Source: Pseudomonadota bacterium
GTDB taxonomy: Bacteria > Pseudomonadota > Alphaproteobacteria > Rhodospirillales > 2-02-FULL-58-16
NCBI GenBank assembly: GCA_022560215.1
Contig: JADFTO010000109.1
Span: 1-8,737, forward strand
Length of the DNA stretch: 8,737 nucleotides
Reading direction: 5' to 3'
In this document: positions 1 through 6,322 of the stretch, piece after piece
How positions within the stretch are numbered: position 1 is the first letter of the stretch
Layout: every line of letters begins with the position of its first letter
Notes under the pieces: generated by a model
Databases searched by the model: none
What the model was told of the DNA's origin: nothing
What the model saw: the letters and a program-made list of their open reading frames with translations, nothing else
Program-made: the position numbers and the translations under genes

Positions 1-455
1 TCTGGCTCTTCGTCGCCGCCGGCATCAGCGACGCCGTCGACGGCTTCATCGCCAAGCGCTTCAACGCCGAAACCGAGTTCGGCAAGTTCCTCGACCCCCT
101 GGCCGACAAGGCGCTTCTGGTCAGCGTCTATGTGTCCCTGGGCCAGGCCGGGTACCTCGAGGTCTGGCTGGTGATCCTGGTCGTGTTCAGGGACGCCCTG
201 ATTATCGGCGGCGCCATCCTGTTCCAGGCCGTGACCCGGTCCCTGAGCATGCAGCCGCTGATGATCAGCAAGGTCAACACGGTTGCCCAGCTCGTGCTCG
301 CCTCCATCGTGCTGGGCGGCTTGGGGCTGGAGGTGGATACCGGCTGGCTCGTCACCGTCATGGTCTACACGGTGGCCCTGACGACCCTGGTGTCCGGCGG
401 GATTTACGTGGTTACCTGGACCCTGCGGGCGGACCTCATGGAGGGCAGGAAATGA
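1..455 (+). CDS. CDP-alcohol phosphatidyltransferase family protein (3' part)
   Basis: The reading frame is open from the window edge (first full codon at position 3), so the N-terminus is missing and 150 residues are visible. The CDP-alcohol phosphotransferase signature is present: Asp10, Asp13-Gly14, Ala17, Gly27, Asp31 and Asp35 of the visible part. The usual Arg after the Ala is Lys here. In this family the four Asp bind divalent metal and the CDP group, and the enzyme moves a phosphatidyl group from CDP-diacylglycerol to an alcohol at the inner membrane. Hydrophobic segments follow at about visible residues 36-75 and 98-140. The substrate cannot be told: phosphatidylglycerophosphate synthase and the CDP-alcohol type of cardiolipin synthase both fit, so no symbol is given. 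The stop codon overlaps the next start as ATGA, which implies translational coupling. Confidence 0.9.
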   Translation, partial: WLFVAAGISDAVDGFIAKRFNAETEFGKFLDPLADKALLVSVYVSLGQAGYLEVWLVILVVFRDALIIGGAILFQAVTRSLSMQPLMISKVNTVAQLVLASIVLGGLGLEVDTGWLVTVMVYTVALTTLVSGGIYVVTWTLRADLMEGRK

Positions 456-1498
456 CACCGGCGGTGAAGGCATGGCTTGCCGGGCTGGCCGTGTTCGCGG
501 CCTTGCTGTTCTTGCTCAGCGACGTGCTTTTGCCGTTCGTCGCCGGCATGGGGGTGGCCTATTTCCTGGATCCGGTGGCCGACAAGGTGGAAAAGTGGGG
601 CGTTTCCAGGATGCTCGCCACCGTGATCATCCTGGCGGCCTTTTTCATCGTCGCCATCGCCGGAATCATTCTCCTGTTTCCCCTGATCCAGGCGCAGGTC
701 GTCGGGCTGGCCGCGCGCATCCCCCAATTGGTGGTGGCGATCCGCCACCAGGCCGAACCCCTGCTGGCCACCCTTCAGGCCAGCCTGACCGAGCAACAGA
801 TCGGGGAGCTGCGCCAGGCGGCCGGAAGTTACGCGGGCGACGTCATCGGGTGGATCGGCGGCATCCTGGCGGGCTTGTTGAGCGGCGGCCTGGCGCTGTT
901 CAAGCTGGCCAGCCTGCTGGTCATCACCCCGGTGGTCTCTTTCTATCTTCTGCGCGACTGGGACCGGATCATCGCGCACGTGAATTCCCTCCTGCCCCCC
1001 GGCCAGGCATCCACCATCCGCAGGCTAACGGCTGAAATCGACGACACCATCGCCGGCTTCGTCCGCGGCCAGGCGAGCGTCTGCCTGATTCTCGGCGTCT
1101 ACTACGGAATTGCTCTGTCCCTGGCCGGCCTCGAGTCCGGCCTTCTCGTCGGCTTCGGCGCGGGCCTGATCTCGTTCATTCCCTATATCGGCGCCTCGGT
1201 GGGGCTTCTCGTCGGCGTCGCCATCGCCATCGCCCAGTTCCCCGATTGGCTGCCCGTGTTCCTGGTGGCCGGGATATTCATCGCCGGCCAGGTGGCGGAA
1301 AGCTACGTGCTCACCCCGAAGCTGGTCGGCGACCGGGTGGGGCTGCATCCCGTCTGGATCATCTTCGCCCTGCTGGCCGGCGGCACCCTTTTCGATTTCA
1401 CCGGCGTGCTGCTGGCGGTGCCGGCGGCGGCCGTGATCGGAGTCCTGGTCCGCTTCGGGCAGGCCCGATACCTGGAACTGGGCCAGGGGGACGGATGA
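452..1498 (+). CDS. AI-2E family transporter (PerM/YdiK-type membrane protein)
   Basis: A 348-residue integral membrane protein of the usual length for the AI-2E/UPF0118 family. Hydrophobic spans lie near residues 8-40, 54-80, 131-165, 205-262 (more than one span), 266-283 and 299-335. Family landmarks are visible: the TPVVSFYLLRDWDRI stretch at 159-173, the FIPYIG loop at 242-247, and the ESYVLTPKLVGDRVGLHP segment at 283-300. A polar stretch at about 85-130 is the expected domain between spans. Known members include the E. coli AI-2 exporter TqsA and sodium/proton or osmotic-stress permeases, so the substrate here is unknown. The ATG at 452 is chosen because it overlaps the upstream stop as ATGA and is preceded by a GGAGGG/AGGA Shine-Dalgarno region at 440-450. 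Its own stop forms a second ATGA overlap with the next gene. Confidence 0.93.
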   Translation: MTPAVKAWLAGLAVFAALLFLLSDVLLPFVAGMGVAYFLDPVADKVEKWGVSRMLATVIILAAFFIVAIAGIILLFPLIQAQVVGLAARIPQLVVAIRHQAEPLLATLQASLTEQQIGELRQAAGSYAGDVIGWIGGILAGLLSGGLALFKLASLLVITPVVSFYLLRDWDRIIAHVNSLLPPGQASTIRRLTAEIDDTIAGFVRGQASVCLILGVYYGIALSLAGLESGLLVGFGAGLISFIPYIGASVGLLVGVAIAIAQFPDWLPVFLVAGIFIAGQVAESYVLTPKLVGDRVGLHPVWIIFALLAGGTLFDFTGVLLAVPAAAVIGVLVRFGQARYLELGQGDG

Positions 1499-2184
1499 CG
1501 GCCCAAACCCAGCTGGCCCTTGAATTCGGGCACCGTCCGGCCCTCTCGGGCGAGGACTTCCTGGTGGCGCCCTGCAACGCCGAGGCCGTCGCCTGGCTGG
1601 ACCGCTGGCCAGACTGGCCGGGACCGGCCCTTGTCGTCCACGGCCCCGCGGGATGCGGCAAGACCCACCTGGCCCGGGTCTTCCAGGGCATGAGCGGGGC
1701 CAAGGCCATCACCCATGAAATGCTCTTGGGCGGGAATCCGCTCGATCTGATGGACGGCGCGCCGGCCGTGGTCCTGGACGGCGCCGAGGAGTATCTCGGG
1801 GCTGAAGAGGCCCTGCTTCACCTCTACAACTGGGTCCACCAGGCGGGGGGCCGCATGCTCATGACATCGCTGAGTCCCCCCGCCCGCTGGCGCATATGCC
1901 TCGCCGATCTCCGCTCGCGGCTCAAGGCCGCAACGGCGGTCGGGGTCGGGGCTCCCGACGACGCCCTGATCGCGGCGGTCCTGGTGAAGCTGTTCGCCGA
2001 CCGCCAGCTCAAGGTGGACGAAGAGGTGATCGGCTATATGCTGTCGCGCATGGAGCGCACGTTGGACGCGGCCCGGCGCCTGGTCGAGGCGGTGGACGCG
2101 AGAGCCCTGGCCGAGCGCCGCAACATCACCGTGCCCCTGGTCGGCCGGATTTTTCAGCATAGGGAGGACTCCTCATGGATCTAG
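1495..2184 (+). CDS. hdaA: Hda/HdaA-like DnaA-related P-loop regulator
   Basis: A 229-residue DnaA-like AAA+ protein without the DNA-binding domain IV, which is the size and layout of Hda/HdaA. The N-terminus carries a clamp-binding-like motif, QLALEF (residues 6-11). Walker A is GPAGCGKT at 50-57, followed by HLA as in DnaA relatives. Walker B is AVVLDGAE (91-98), with Asp95 followed by Gly rather than a second acidic residue. A box VII-like segment, LADLRSRL (136-143), supplies candidate arginine-finger residues Arg140 and Arg142. A sensor II-like helix, TLDAARRLVEAVD, is at 189-201. In the family, Hda bound to ADP and the DNA-loaded beta clamp stimulates hydrolysis of DnaA-ATP and so limits re-initiation. 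An upstream in-frame ATG (1246) would lie far inside the preceding gene. The ATG at 1495 is preferred because it overlaps the stop as ATGA and has AGGGGG at 1485-1490. Confidence 0.82.
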   Translation: MTAQTQLALEFGHRPALSGEDFLVAPCNAEAVAWLDRWPDWPGPALVVHGPAGCGKTHLARVFQGMSGAKAITHEMLLGGNPLDLMDGAPAVVLDGAEEYLGAEEALLHLYNWVHQAGGRMLMTSLSPPARWRICLADLRSRLKAATAVGVGAPDDALIAAVLVKLFADRQLKVDEEVIGYMLSRMERTLDAARRLVEAVDARALAERRNITVPLVGRIFQHREDSSWI

Positions 2185-2954
2185 GAATCGCCGGAAGAAA
2201 AGCCTTGGTGTGCGCCGCCAGCAAGGGATTGGGCAAGGCCTGCGCCATGTCGCTGGCGGGCGAGGGCGTGGACGTGACCATCGTCGCCCGCACGCCGGGC
2301 CCCCTCGAGGAGACCGCCGGGGAAATCCGCGCCGCCACCCAGGCCGCCGTGACCACGGTGGCCGCCGACATCACCACCGACGAGGGGCGCGCACTCGCGC
2401 TGGAGGCCTGTCCCTCCCCCGACATCCTGGTCAACAACGCCGGCGGCCCGCCGCCTGGGGACTTCCGCGATTGGGGCCGGGATGAATGGATCGCCGCCAT
2501 AGAGGCCAACATGCTGAGCGCCATCTTCCTCATCAAGGAGACGGTGGACGGCATGCGGGATCGCGGATTCGGGCGCATCGTCAACATCACGTCGAGCGCC
2601 GTCAAGGCGCCCATCTCCATCCTCGGCCTTTCCAACGGGGCGCGCTCCGGCCTCACCGGCTTCATCGCCGGCGTGGCGCGGGAAAACGTCGGCGACAACG
2701 TCACCATCAACAACATCCTGCCCGGTGCCTTCGATACCGACCGGATGCGCGCCAATGTCGCGGCCGTGGCGGAGAAGAAGGGCATTTCCTTCGACGATGC
2801 GCTGGCCCAACGCGCCCGGGCCAACCCGGCGGGCCGCTTCGGCGATCCGGCGGAATTCGGGCTCCTTTGCGCCTTCATCTGCGGGGCGCAGGCGGGCTAC
2901 ATCAGCGGTCAGAACCTGCTCATCGACGGCGGCGCCTACCCGGGGACCTTCTGA
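2175..2954 (+). CDS. Short-chain dehydrogenase/reductase-like protein with altered active site
   Basis: A 259-residue Rossmann-fold protein of classical SDR length. The cofactor loop is CAASKGLG (13-20), where the canonical form is TGxxxGIG, so the first Gly is replaced by Ala. Arg39 after the second strand favours NADP(H). NNAG is at 87-90, the catalytic-type Asn is Asn112, and the active-site Ser is Ser140. At the positions where classical SDRs have Tyr (+13) and Lys (+17) relative to this Ser, the protein has Ser153 and Arg157, within GLSNGAR. The C-terminal part, with PGAFDT at 183-188 and an SGQNLLIDGG motif near 246-255, is ordinary for FabG-like SDRs. Either a divergent catalytic subgroup or a non-enzymatic or binding role is possible. 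The start at 2175 has a strong AGGGAGGA site at 2161-2168 and overlaps the hdaA stop by 10 bases, so it is probably co-translated. The substrate is unknown. Confidence 0.88.
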   Translation: MDLGIAGRKALVCAASKGLGKACAMSLAGEGVDVTIVARTPGPLEETAGEIRAATQAAVTTVAADITTDEGRALALEACPSPDILVNNAGGPPPGDFRDWGRDEWIAAIEANMLSAIFLIKETVDGMRDRGFGRIVNITSSAVKAPISILGLSNGARSGLTGFIAGVARENVGDNVTINNILPGAFDTDRMRANVAAVAEKKGISFDDALAQRARANPAGRFGDPAEFGLLCAFICGAQAGYISGQNLLIDGGAYPGTF

Positions 2955-2978
2955 TCGGGATAGCGGCGCCCCGATCCA

Positions 2979-3003
2979 CCCCCGCCGCCGGAAGGAGCGG
3001 GGG
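2979..3003 (+). terminator. GC hairpin downstream of the SDR gene, possible transcription end
   Basis: CCCCCGC at 2979-2985 pairs exactly with GCGGGGG at 2997-3003 across an 11-base loop, 24 bases after the SDR stop. There is no T-run after it on the plus strand, so it is not a classical intrinsic terminator. It could still be a 3'-end stabilising hairpin or a pause site. The call rests on position and pairing only. Confidence 0.35.
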
Positions 3004-3005
3004 GC

Positions 3006-3029
3006 ATAAAGAAAACGGCCGTGCGCCGC
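3006..3029 (-). terminator. Weak candidate intrinsic terminator for the globin-MCP gene
   Basis: Read on the minus strand, a short CGGC/GCCG stem (3028-3025 with 3019-3016, five-base loop, extendable by a G-U pair) is followed directly by TTTTCTTT (3015-3008). It lies about 50-70 bases after the stop of the minus-strand receptor gene. The stem is short for a terminator, so this is a tentative call. Confidence 0.33.
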
Positions 3030-3046
3030 GCGGGCTTATCGCGTAA

Positions 3047-3062
3047 TTCCACTTACGTGGAA
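3047..3062. repeat. Perfect inverted repeat in the convergent junction
   Basis: TTCCAC and GTGGAA are separated by TTAC. A second, ungapped 10-base palindrome, GATAGCTATC, lies at 3069-3078 and runs into the stop codon of the minus-strand receptor gene. Either could form a small hairpin in the receptor mRNA 3' end or be a protein-binding site. No function is evident. Confidence 0.45.
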
Positions 3063-3076
3063 ACATACGATAGCTA

Positions 3077-4813
3077 TCAGTCCTCGCCGATGAACTCGGC
3101 GATCTTCTCGGTCAGCTGCTCACCCTGTTTCGACAGCTCGTTGGCGGCTTCCAGCACCTGGTCCGCGGCTTGTCCGGTCTCGCTGGAGGCCGTGGTCACG
3201 CCGCTGATGTTGGACGTGACTTCCTGGGTGGCGGCGCTCTGTTCCTCCACCGCCGAGGAGATGGTGGTGGCGATCTCGCTGATCTCGGTGATGATGGTGC
3301 CGATGCCCTGGATGGCGGTGACCGCGTCCTGGGTGGCCGACTGGATGGCGTTCACCTGGTCGGCGATGTCGTCGGTGGCCTTGGCCGTCTGCTTGGCCAG
3401 GTTCTTGACCTCGGCGGCGACCACGGCGAAGCCCTTGCCGGCCTCGCCGGCGCGCGCCGCCTCGATGGTGGCGTTCAGGGCCAGCAGGTTGGTCTGGCTG
3501 GCGATGTCGTTGATGAGGTTGACCACCTTGCCGATCTTGTTGGCCGCTGCGGCCAGGCCCCGCACCATTTCGTTGGAGCGCTTGGCCTCCTCGACGGCGT
3601 TGCCGGCGATGGTCGCGGACCGCGACACCTGTTGCGAGATCTCGTTGACCGACGCCGACAACTGCTCCGAGGCGGCGGCCACGGCGGCGGCCTGGTTGTT
3701 GGTCTTCTCGGCGGTGGCGGACATGGCTTCGGCCGTTGACTGGAGCTTGGTGGCCGAGGTGGCCACCATTTCCGTCACCCCCTTCACCTCGGCGGCGAAC
3801 TTCACCTGATCGGTGACCAGGCTCCAGGTGAGCATCGGCGCCACGTAGTTGCCGTCCTCGTCCCTGATCGCCGTGACCAGCAGGTCAAGGAATTCCCCGC
3901 CGATCTCGATGATGGCCTTGTGGGGCAGGTTGGCGGGATCGGAAAGCAGCTTGCGCTGATGGGCCGGGTCCTTGTGGAAGATGTCGATGCAGGTGCCGAC
4001 GATCTCGTCGGCCTTCACCGGCAGTACGTGCTCCAGCTGCTTAAGGGTGGTGATGCTGGCCTTGTTGGCGTAGGTAATCTTGAGTTCGTCCAGGTCGCAT
4101 ATCAGGACGTTGACGGGCATGTCCTCGACCATCTGCTTGAACATGTCCGAGGCCCCCTCCAGGGTTCCGACCTCTTGCAACATATCATCCTCGCTGGTGT
4201 CTGTGGTTGGTTCCGTTCCGGCGCCGGCGCCGGATTCTTGATCCTTGGCGCCGGCCTCGCCGCCCGCCGCCGCTTCCTCCGCTTCGGAAGCCTGTTCTTC
4301 CGTGTCTTCCGCGCCGGCGCCGGTCATGATCCAGGCGAGCAGGGTGTAGACGGTGGACCAGGCGTCCCGTGCCTCGCCGGTGAAGTCGTCCCCCAGGCCC
4401 TTCTCCAGCGTCCAAAGCAGGGCCGCGCCCACGGTATCGTAATCGGCGTCCTTGACCCCGTAGCCCACGTGGCGCCGGCCCAGATCCTCCAAGGCGGGGA
4501 TCAGGGCGCCCACGTCGTCGAGGCCGTTCACCGCCGTCTTGATCATGGTCATCAACTTGCGGCCCTGGGCCTTCATGTCGCCCTTGAACAGGGGCTTGAG
4601 ATCCGGCGCGATGTCGAACAGGCGGTCGTAGAAAACGGCCGCCGTGTCCGCGGGCCCGGATTCCACCTTGGCGAAGGAATCCTGGACCAACTTGATCTGG
4701 GCGTCGTCCAGGACGGGGGCTTCCCGCAAGGCGCGGGAGTCTGGCATCACTTCAGGTATCCCGGGGTCTGGCGTTGTCGGCCCGTTCGCCGGACCTTGCT
4801 GGCTGGAAATCAC
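3077..4813 (-). CDS. Soluble globin-PAS methyl-accepting chemotaxis protein
   Basis: A 578-residue chemoreceptor with no membrane segment and no HAMP domain, so it should be cytoplasmic. Residues about 35-167 are a bacterial flavohemoglobin-type globin. Tyr62 (B10), Gln83 (E7) and His115 (F8, heme ligand) are present, and Tyr125 stands ten residues after the His as in Hmp. Residues 168-215 are a linker rich in Glu, Asp, Ala and Gly. Residues about 222-335 are a PAS-like domain (VLICDLDELKITYANKAS near 236-253). Residues about 340-578 form the MCP signalling coiled coil, with the conserved hairpin tip NLLALNATIEAARAGEAGKG at 442-461. No CheR-type pentapeptide is seen at the C-terminus. The likely role is oxygen, NO or redox taxis through CheA/CheW. 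The first possible start is GTG at 4813; ATG at codon 23 (4747) is an alternative, and neither has a clear Shine-Dalgarno sequence. The gene ends with adjacent in-frame TGA and TAG. Confidence 0.93.
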   Translation of the reverse strand: MISSQQGPANGPTTPDPGIPEVMPDSRALREAPVLDDAQIKLVQDSFAKVESGPADTAAVFYDRLFDIAPDLKPLFKGDMKAQGRKLMTMIKTAVNGLDDVGALIPALEDLGRRHVGYGVKDADYDTVGAALLWTLEKGLGDDFTGEARDAWSTVYTLLAWIMTGAGAEDTEEQASEAEEAAAGGEAGAKDQESGAGAGTEPTTDTSEDDMLQEVGTLEGASDMFKQMVEDMPVNVLICDLDELKITYANKASITTLKQLEHVLPVKADEIVGTCIDIFHKDPAHQRKLLSDPANLPHKAIIEIGGEFLDLLVTAIRDEDGNYVAPMLTWSLVTDQVKFAAEVKGVTEMVATSATKLQSTAEAMSATAEKTNNQAAAVAAASEQLSASVNEISQQVSRSATIAGNAVEEAKRSNEMVRGLAAAANKIGKVVNLINDIASQTNLLALNATIEAARAGEAGKGFAVVAAEVKNLAKQTAKATDDIADQVNAIQSATQDAVTAIQGIGTIITEISEIATTISSAVEEQSAATQEVTSNISGVTTASSETGQAADQVLEAANELSKQGEQLTEKIAEFIGED

Positions 4814-5022
4814 GGCGTCGGAAAAGCGATGACCATGATCCCGGCGGGATGAATCTTCGTGTTAGTCCAGAACTTTACAAGGATAATATCTGAGGGCAAC
4901 AATTATTATTTCCGGAAAAATCAGCGCTTGATTCCAACTAACCGGATAGCGCTCCAGCTGGCCCGCAAGCGGCCAGCGGGTGTGATCGAAACCCGGTGGG
5001 TGGATACCGGGGCTGATTTCCC
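4814..5022. other. AT-rich intergenic gap between rnd and the receptor gene
   Basis: This 209-base gap is clearly richer in A and T at about 4860-4945 than the surrounding coding DNA. Being upstream of the minus-strand receptor gene, it should hold that gene's promoter. A TATTAT hexamer lies at 4883-4888 on the minus strand, but no well-spaced -35 box could be matched, so no promoter is called. Besides the candidate rnd terminator, a perfect GCTGGCC/GGCCAGC hairpin (4957-4977, seven-base loop) lies just after rnd. A GANTC site (GATTC) is at 4930-4934. Confidence 0.5.
4916..4952 (-). terminator. Candidate intrinsic terminator of rnd
   Basis: On the minus strand, AGCGCT at 4952-4947 can pair with AGCGCT at 4928-4923, and the second copy is followed by GATTTTT (4922-4916). 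The 18-base loop can fold further by a TCC/GGA pairing. The position, about 70 bases after the rnd stop, and the T-run fit rho-independent termination, but the main stem is only six base pairs. Confidence 0.42.
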
Positions 5023-6189
5023 TCATCCCGAGGTGCCCCGACGGTCCACCACGGACAGCTTTTTGCCCTTGACCGCCAGCGCCGTTTCTCCCTGCCTCAG
5101 CCTCAGGGCGTCCGCGCCGAAGACCTCCCGCCGCCAGCCGCCGAGGGCGGGGACTCCGGCGTCGTCGCCGAAAGCCGCGATCGATTCGAGATCGTCCGCG
5201 GAGGCGACCAGCTTGCGGGCGACTCCCGCCTCCTCGCAGCGCATCTTCAAAAGCACCTTGAGCAGGTCCGTCACCGGCCCCAGTCCGCGGGGGAGGACGG
5301 GCTTGCTGTCGGGCGCCGGGCAGTCCACGTCGGCCACGCCCAGGCCCTTGCCGACCGCTTCCAGGAGCCGGGCGCCGTCCCTGCCTTCCGCCAGGCGGCG
5401 TCCCAGGCCGCGGGTGCGCGCCAAGGCATCCACCGTGTCGGGCCGCTGGTGGGCGATTTCCACCAGGGCTTCGTCGCGGAGCACCCGGTTGCGGGGAATG
5501 TCGCGGCGTTGCGCGTCGCGCTCGCGCCAGGCCGCCACTTCCCTGAGCACGGCGAGGAAGCGCGGGGTGGCGCGCCGGGCCTTGATCCGCCGGAACCCCT
5601 TGTCCGGGTCCATGTCATAAGTCCCGGGCGAGGTGAGCACCGCCATCTCTTCGTCGAGCCACCCTTCGCGGCCGTTGCCCGAGAGCCGGCGCCGGAGCTT
5701 TTCGTATGCCTGGCGCAAGTGAGTCACGTCCGACAGCGCATAGGCGATCTGGCGTTCGCTCAAGGGACGGACGGACCAGTCGGTGAAGCGCGAGGATTTG
5801 TCGATGCTGGCCTTGGTCAGCTTGGCGATCAGGGTCTCGTAACCCACCTGATCGCCGAACCCGCAGACCATGGCCGCAACCTGGGTATCGAAGACGGGGG
5901 CGGGCAGGGCGCCGATCATGTGGTAGAAAATTTCCAGGTCCTGCCTGGCCGCGTGAAAGACCTTGAGGACGCTGTCGTCCATCAATATCTCGATCAGGGG
6001 GGACAGGTCCATGCCCTCGGCCGGGGCGTCGATGACACGGGCTTCATCCGGTCCCGCCACCTGCACCAGGCAGAGCTGAGGCCAGTAGGTTTTCTCGCGC
6101 ATGAATTCCGTATCGACGGTGATGTAGGAGGCGCCGCCCAGGCGCTGGCAGAAGGCGTCCAAGGCGTCGGTGTCGGAGATCATGGGCAT
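5023..6189 (-). CDS. rnd: Ribonuclease D
   Basis: A 388-residue DEDDy-type 3'-5' exoribonuclease, the normal length for RNase D, which trims the 3' ends of tRNA and other stable RNA precursors in the cytoplasm. Exo I is VDTEF with Asp26 and Glu28. Exo II is FHAARQDLEIF with Asp84. Exo III is YALSD with Tyr150 and Asp154, so the full metal-binding set is present. An HRDC domain follows at about residues 207-285, with AWRERDAQRRDIPRNRVL at 220-237 as its most recognisable part. A second, less conserved helical region fills the C-terminus. The start at 6189 is the furthest upstream ATG; another ATG two codons later (6183) is equally possible. There is no strong Shine-Dalgarno sequence. Transcription runs away from the small genes at 6364, towards the receptor gene. 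Confidence 0.95.
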   Translation of the reverse strand: MPMISDTDALDAFCQRLGGASYITVDTEFMREKTYWPQLCLVQVAGPDEARVIDAPAEGMDLSPLIEILMDDSVLKVFHAARQDLEIFYHMIGALPAPVFDTQVAAMVCGFGDQVGYETLIAKLTKASIDKSSRFTDWSVRPLSERQIAYALSDVTHLRQAYEKLRRRLSGNGREGWLDEEMAVLTSPGTYDMDPDKGFRRIKARRATPRFLAVLREVAAWRERDAQRRDIPRNRVLRDEALVEIAHQRPDTVDALARTRGLGRRLAEGRDGARLLEAVGKGLGVADVDCPAPDSKPVLPRGLGPVTDLLKVLLKMRCEEAGVARKLVASADDLESIAAFGDDAGVPALGGWRREVFGADALRLRQGETALAVKGKKLSVVDRRGTSG

Positions 6190-6197
6190 GGGCCCGA

Positions 6198-6226
6198 GCT
6201 ATACACGGAAACGCGGCGAAGAACAA
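6198..6226 (-). promoter_or_regulatory. Candidate rnd promoter, would give an almost leaderless mRNA
   Basis: On the minus strand TTGTTC (6226-6221) and TATAGC (6203-6198) are separated by exactly 17 bases. Transcription would start near 6191, one to a few bases before the annotated ATG at 6189, so the message would be leaderless or nearly so. This would fit the lack of a Shine-Dalgarno sequence. The hexamers match the sigma-70 consensus only partly. Confidence 0.35.
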
Positions 6227-6252
6227 AGAGGCGCGGCCCGGGCGGATCATTC

Positions 6253-6285
6253 GTGGCCCCGTCGGGGCACGGGCGGTCATCGCCC
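6253..6285. other. Two tandem GC hairpins in the divergent intergenic region
   Basis: GTG-CCCC and GGGG-CAC (6253-6270, one bulged G, three-base loop) are followed directly by GGGCG/CGCCC (6271-6285, loop GTCAT). The second can also be replaced by an ACGGGC/GCCCGT pairing that reaches 6294. They lie between the rnd promoter candidate and the small-gene operon. Neither is followed by a T-run, and no function is evident. Confidence 0.35.
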
Positions 6286-6322
6286 TGGCCCGTTTGCGAT
6301 TGGTTAACTTTTTGGTGCTTAA

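Noticed and set aside
404..979. Minus-strand frame of 191 codons opposite the AI-2E gene
   Set aside because: It is a Gln/Asp/His/Arg-rich antisense frame with no recognisable fold. The plus-strand permease is well supported.
1246..1494. Upstream extension of the Hda-like frame to an earlier ATG
   Set aside because: The extension is antisense-like, Arg/Gly/Pro-rich sequence inside the permease gene. The ATGA overlap and Shine-Dalgarno support 1495, where Hda-like sequence begins.
1303..2160. Long minus-strand frame opposite the permease and hdaA
   Set aside because: It lies opposite recognised genes with clear motifs, has no domain, and is rich in residues typical of antisense GC-rich frames.
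3920..4852. Plus-strand frame of 310 codons opposite the receptor gene
   Set aside because: The globin and PAS motifs are unambiguous on the other strand. This frame shows no domain.
4859..5620. Plus-strand frame starting in the AT-rich gap and running across the rnd 3' end
   Set aside because: Most of it is antisense to rnd, with Ser/Arg/Pro-rich low-complexity composition, and it has no Shine-Dalgarno sequence.
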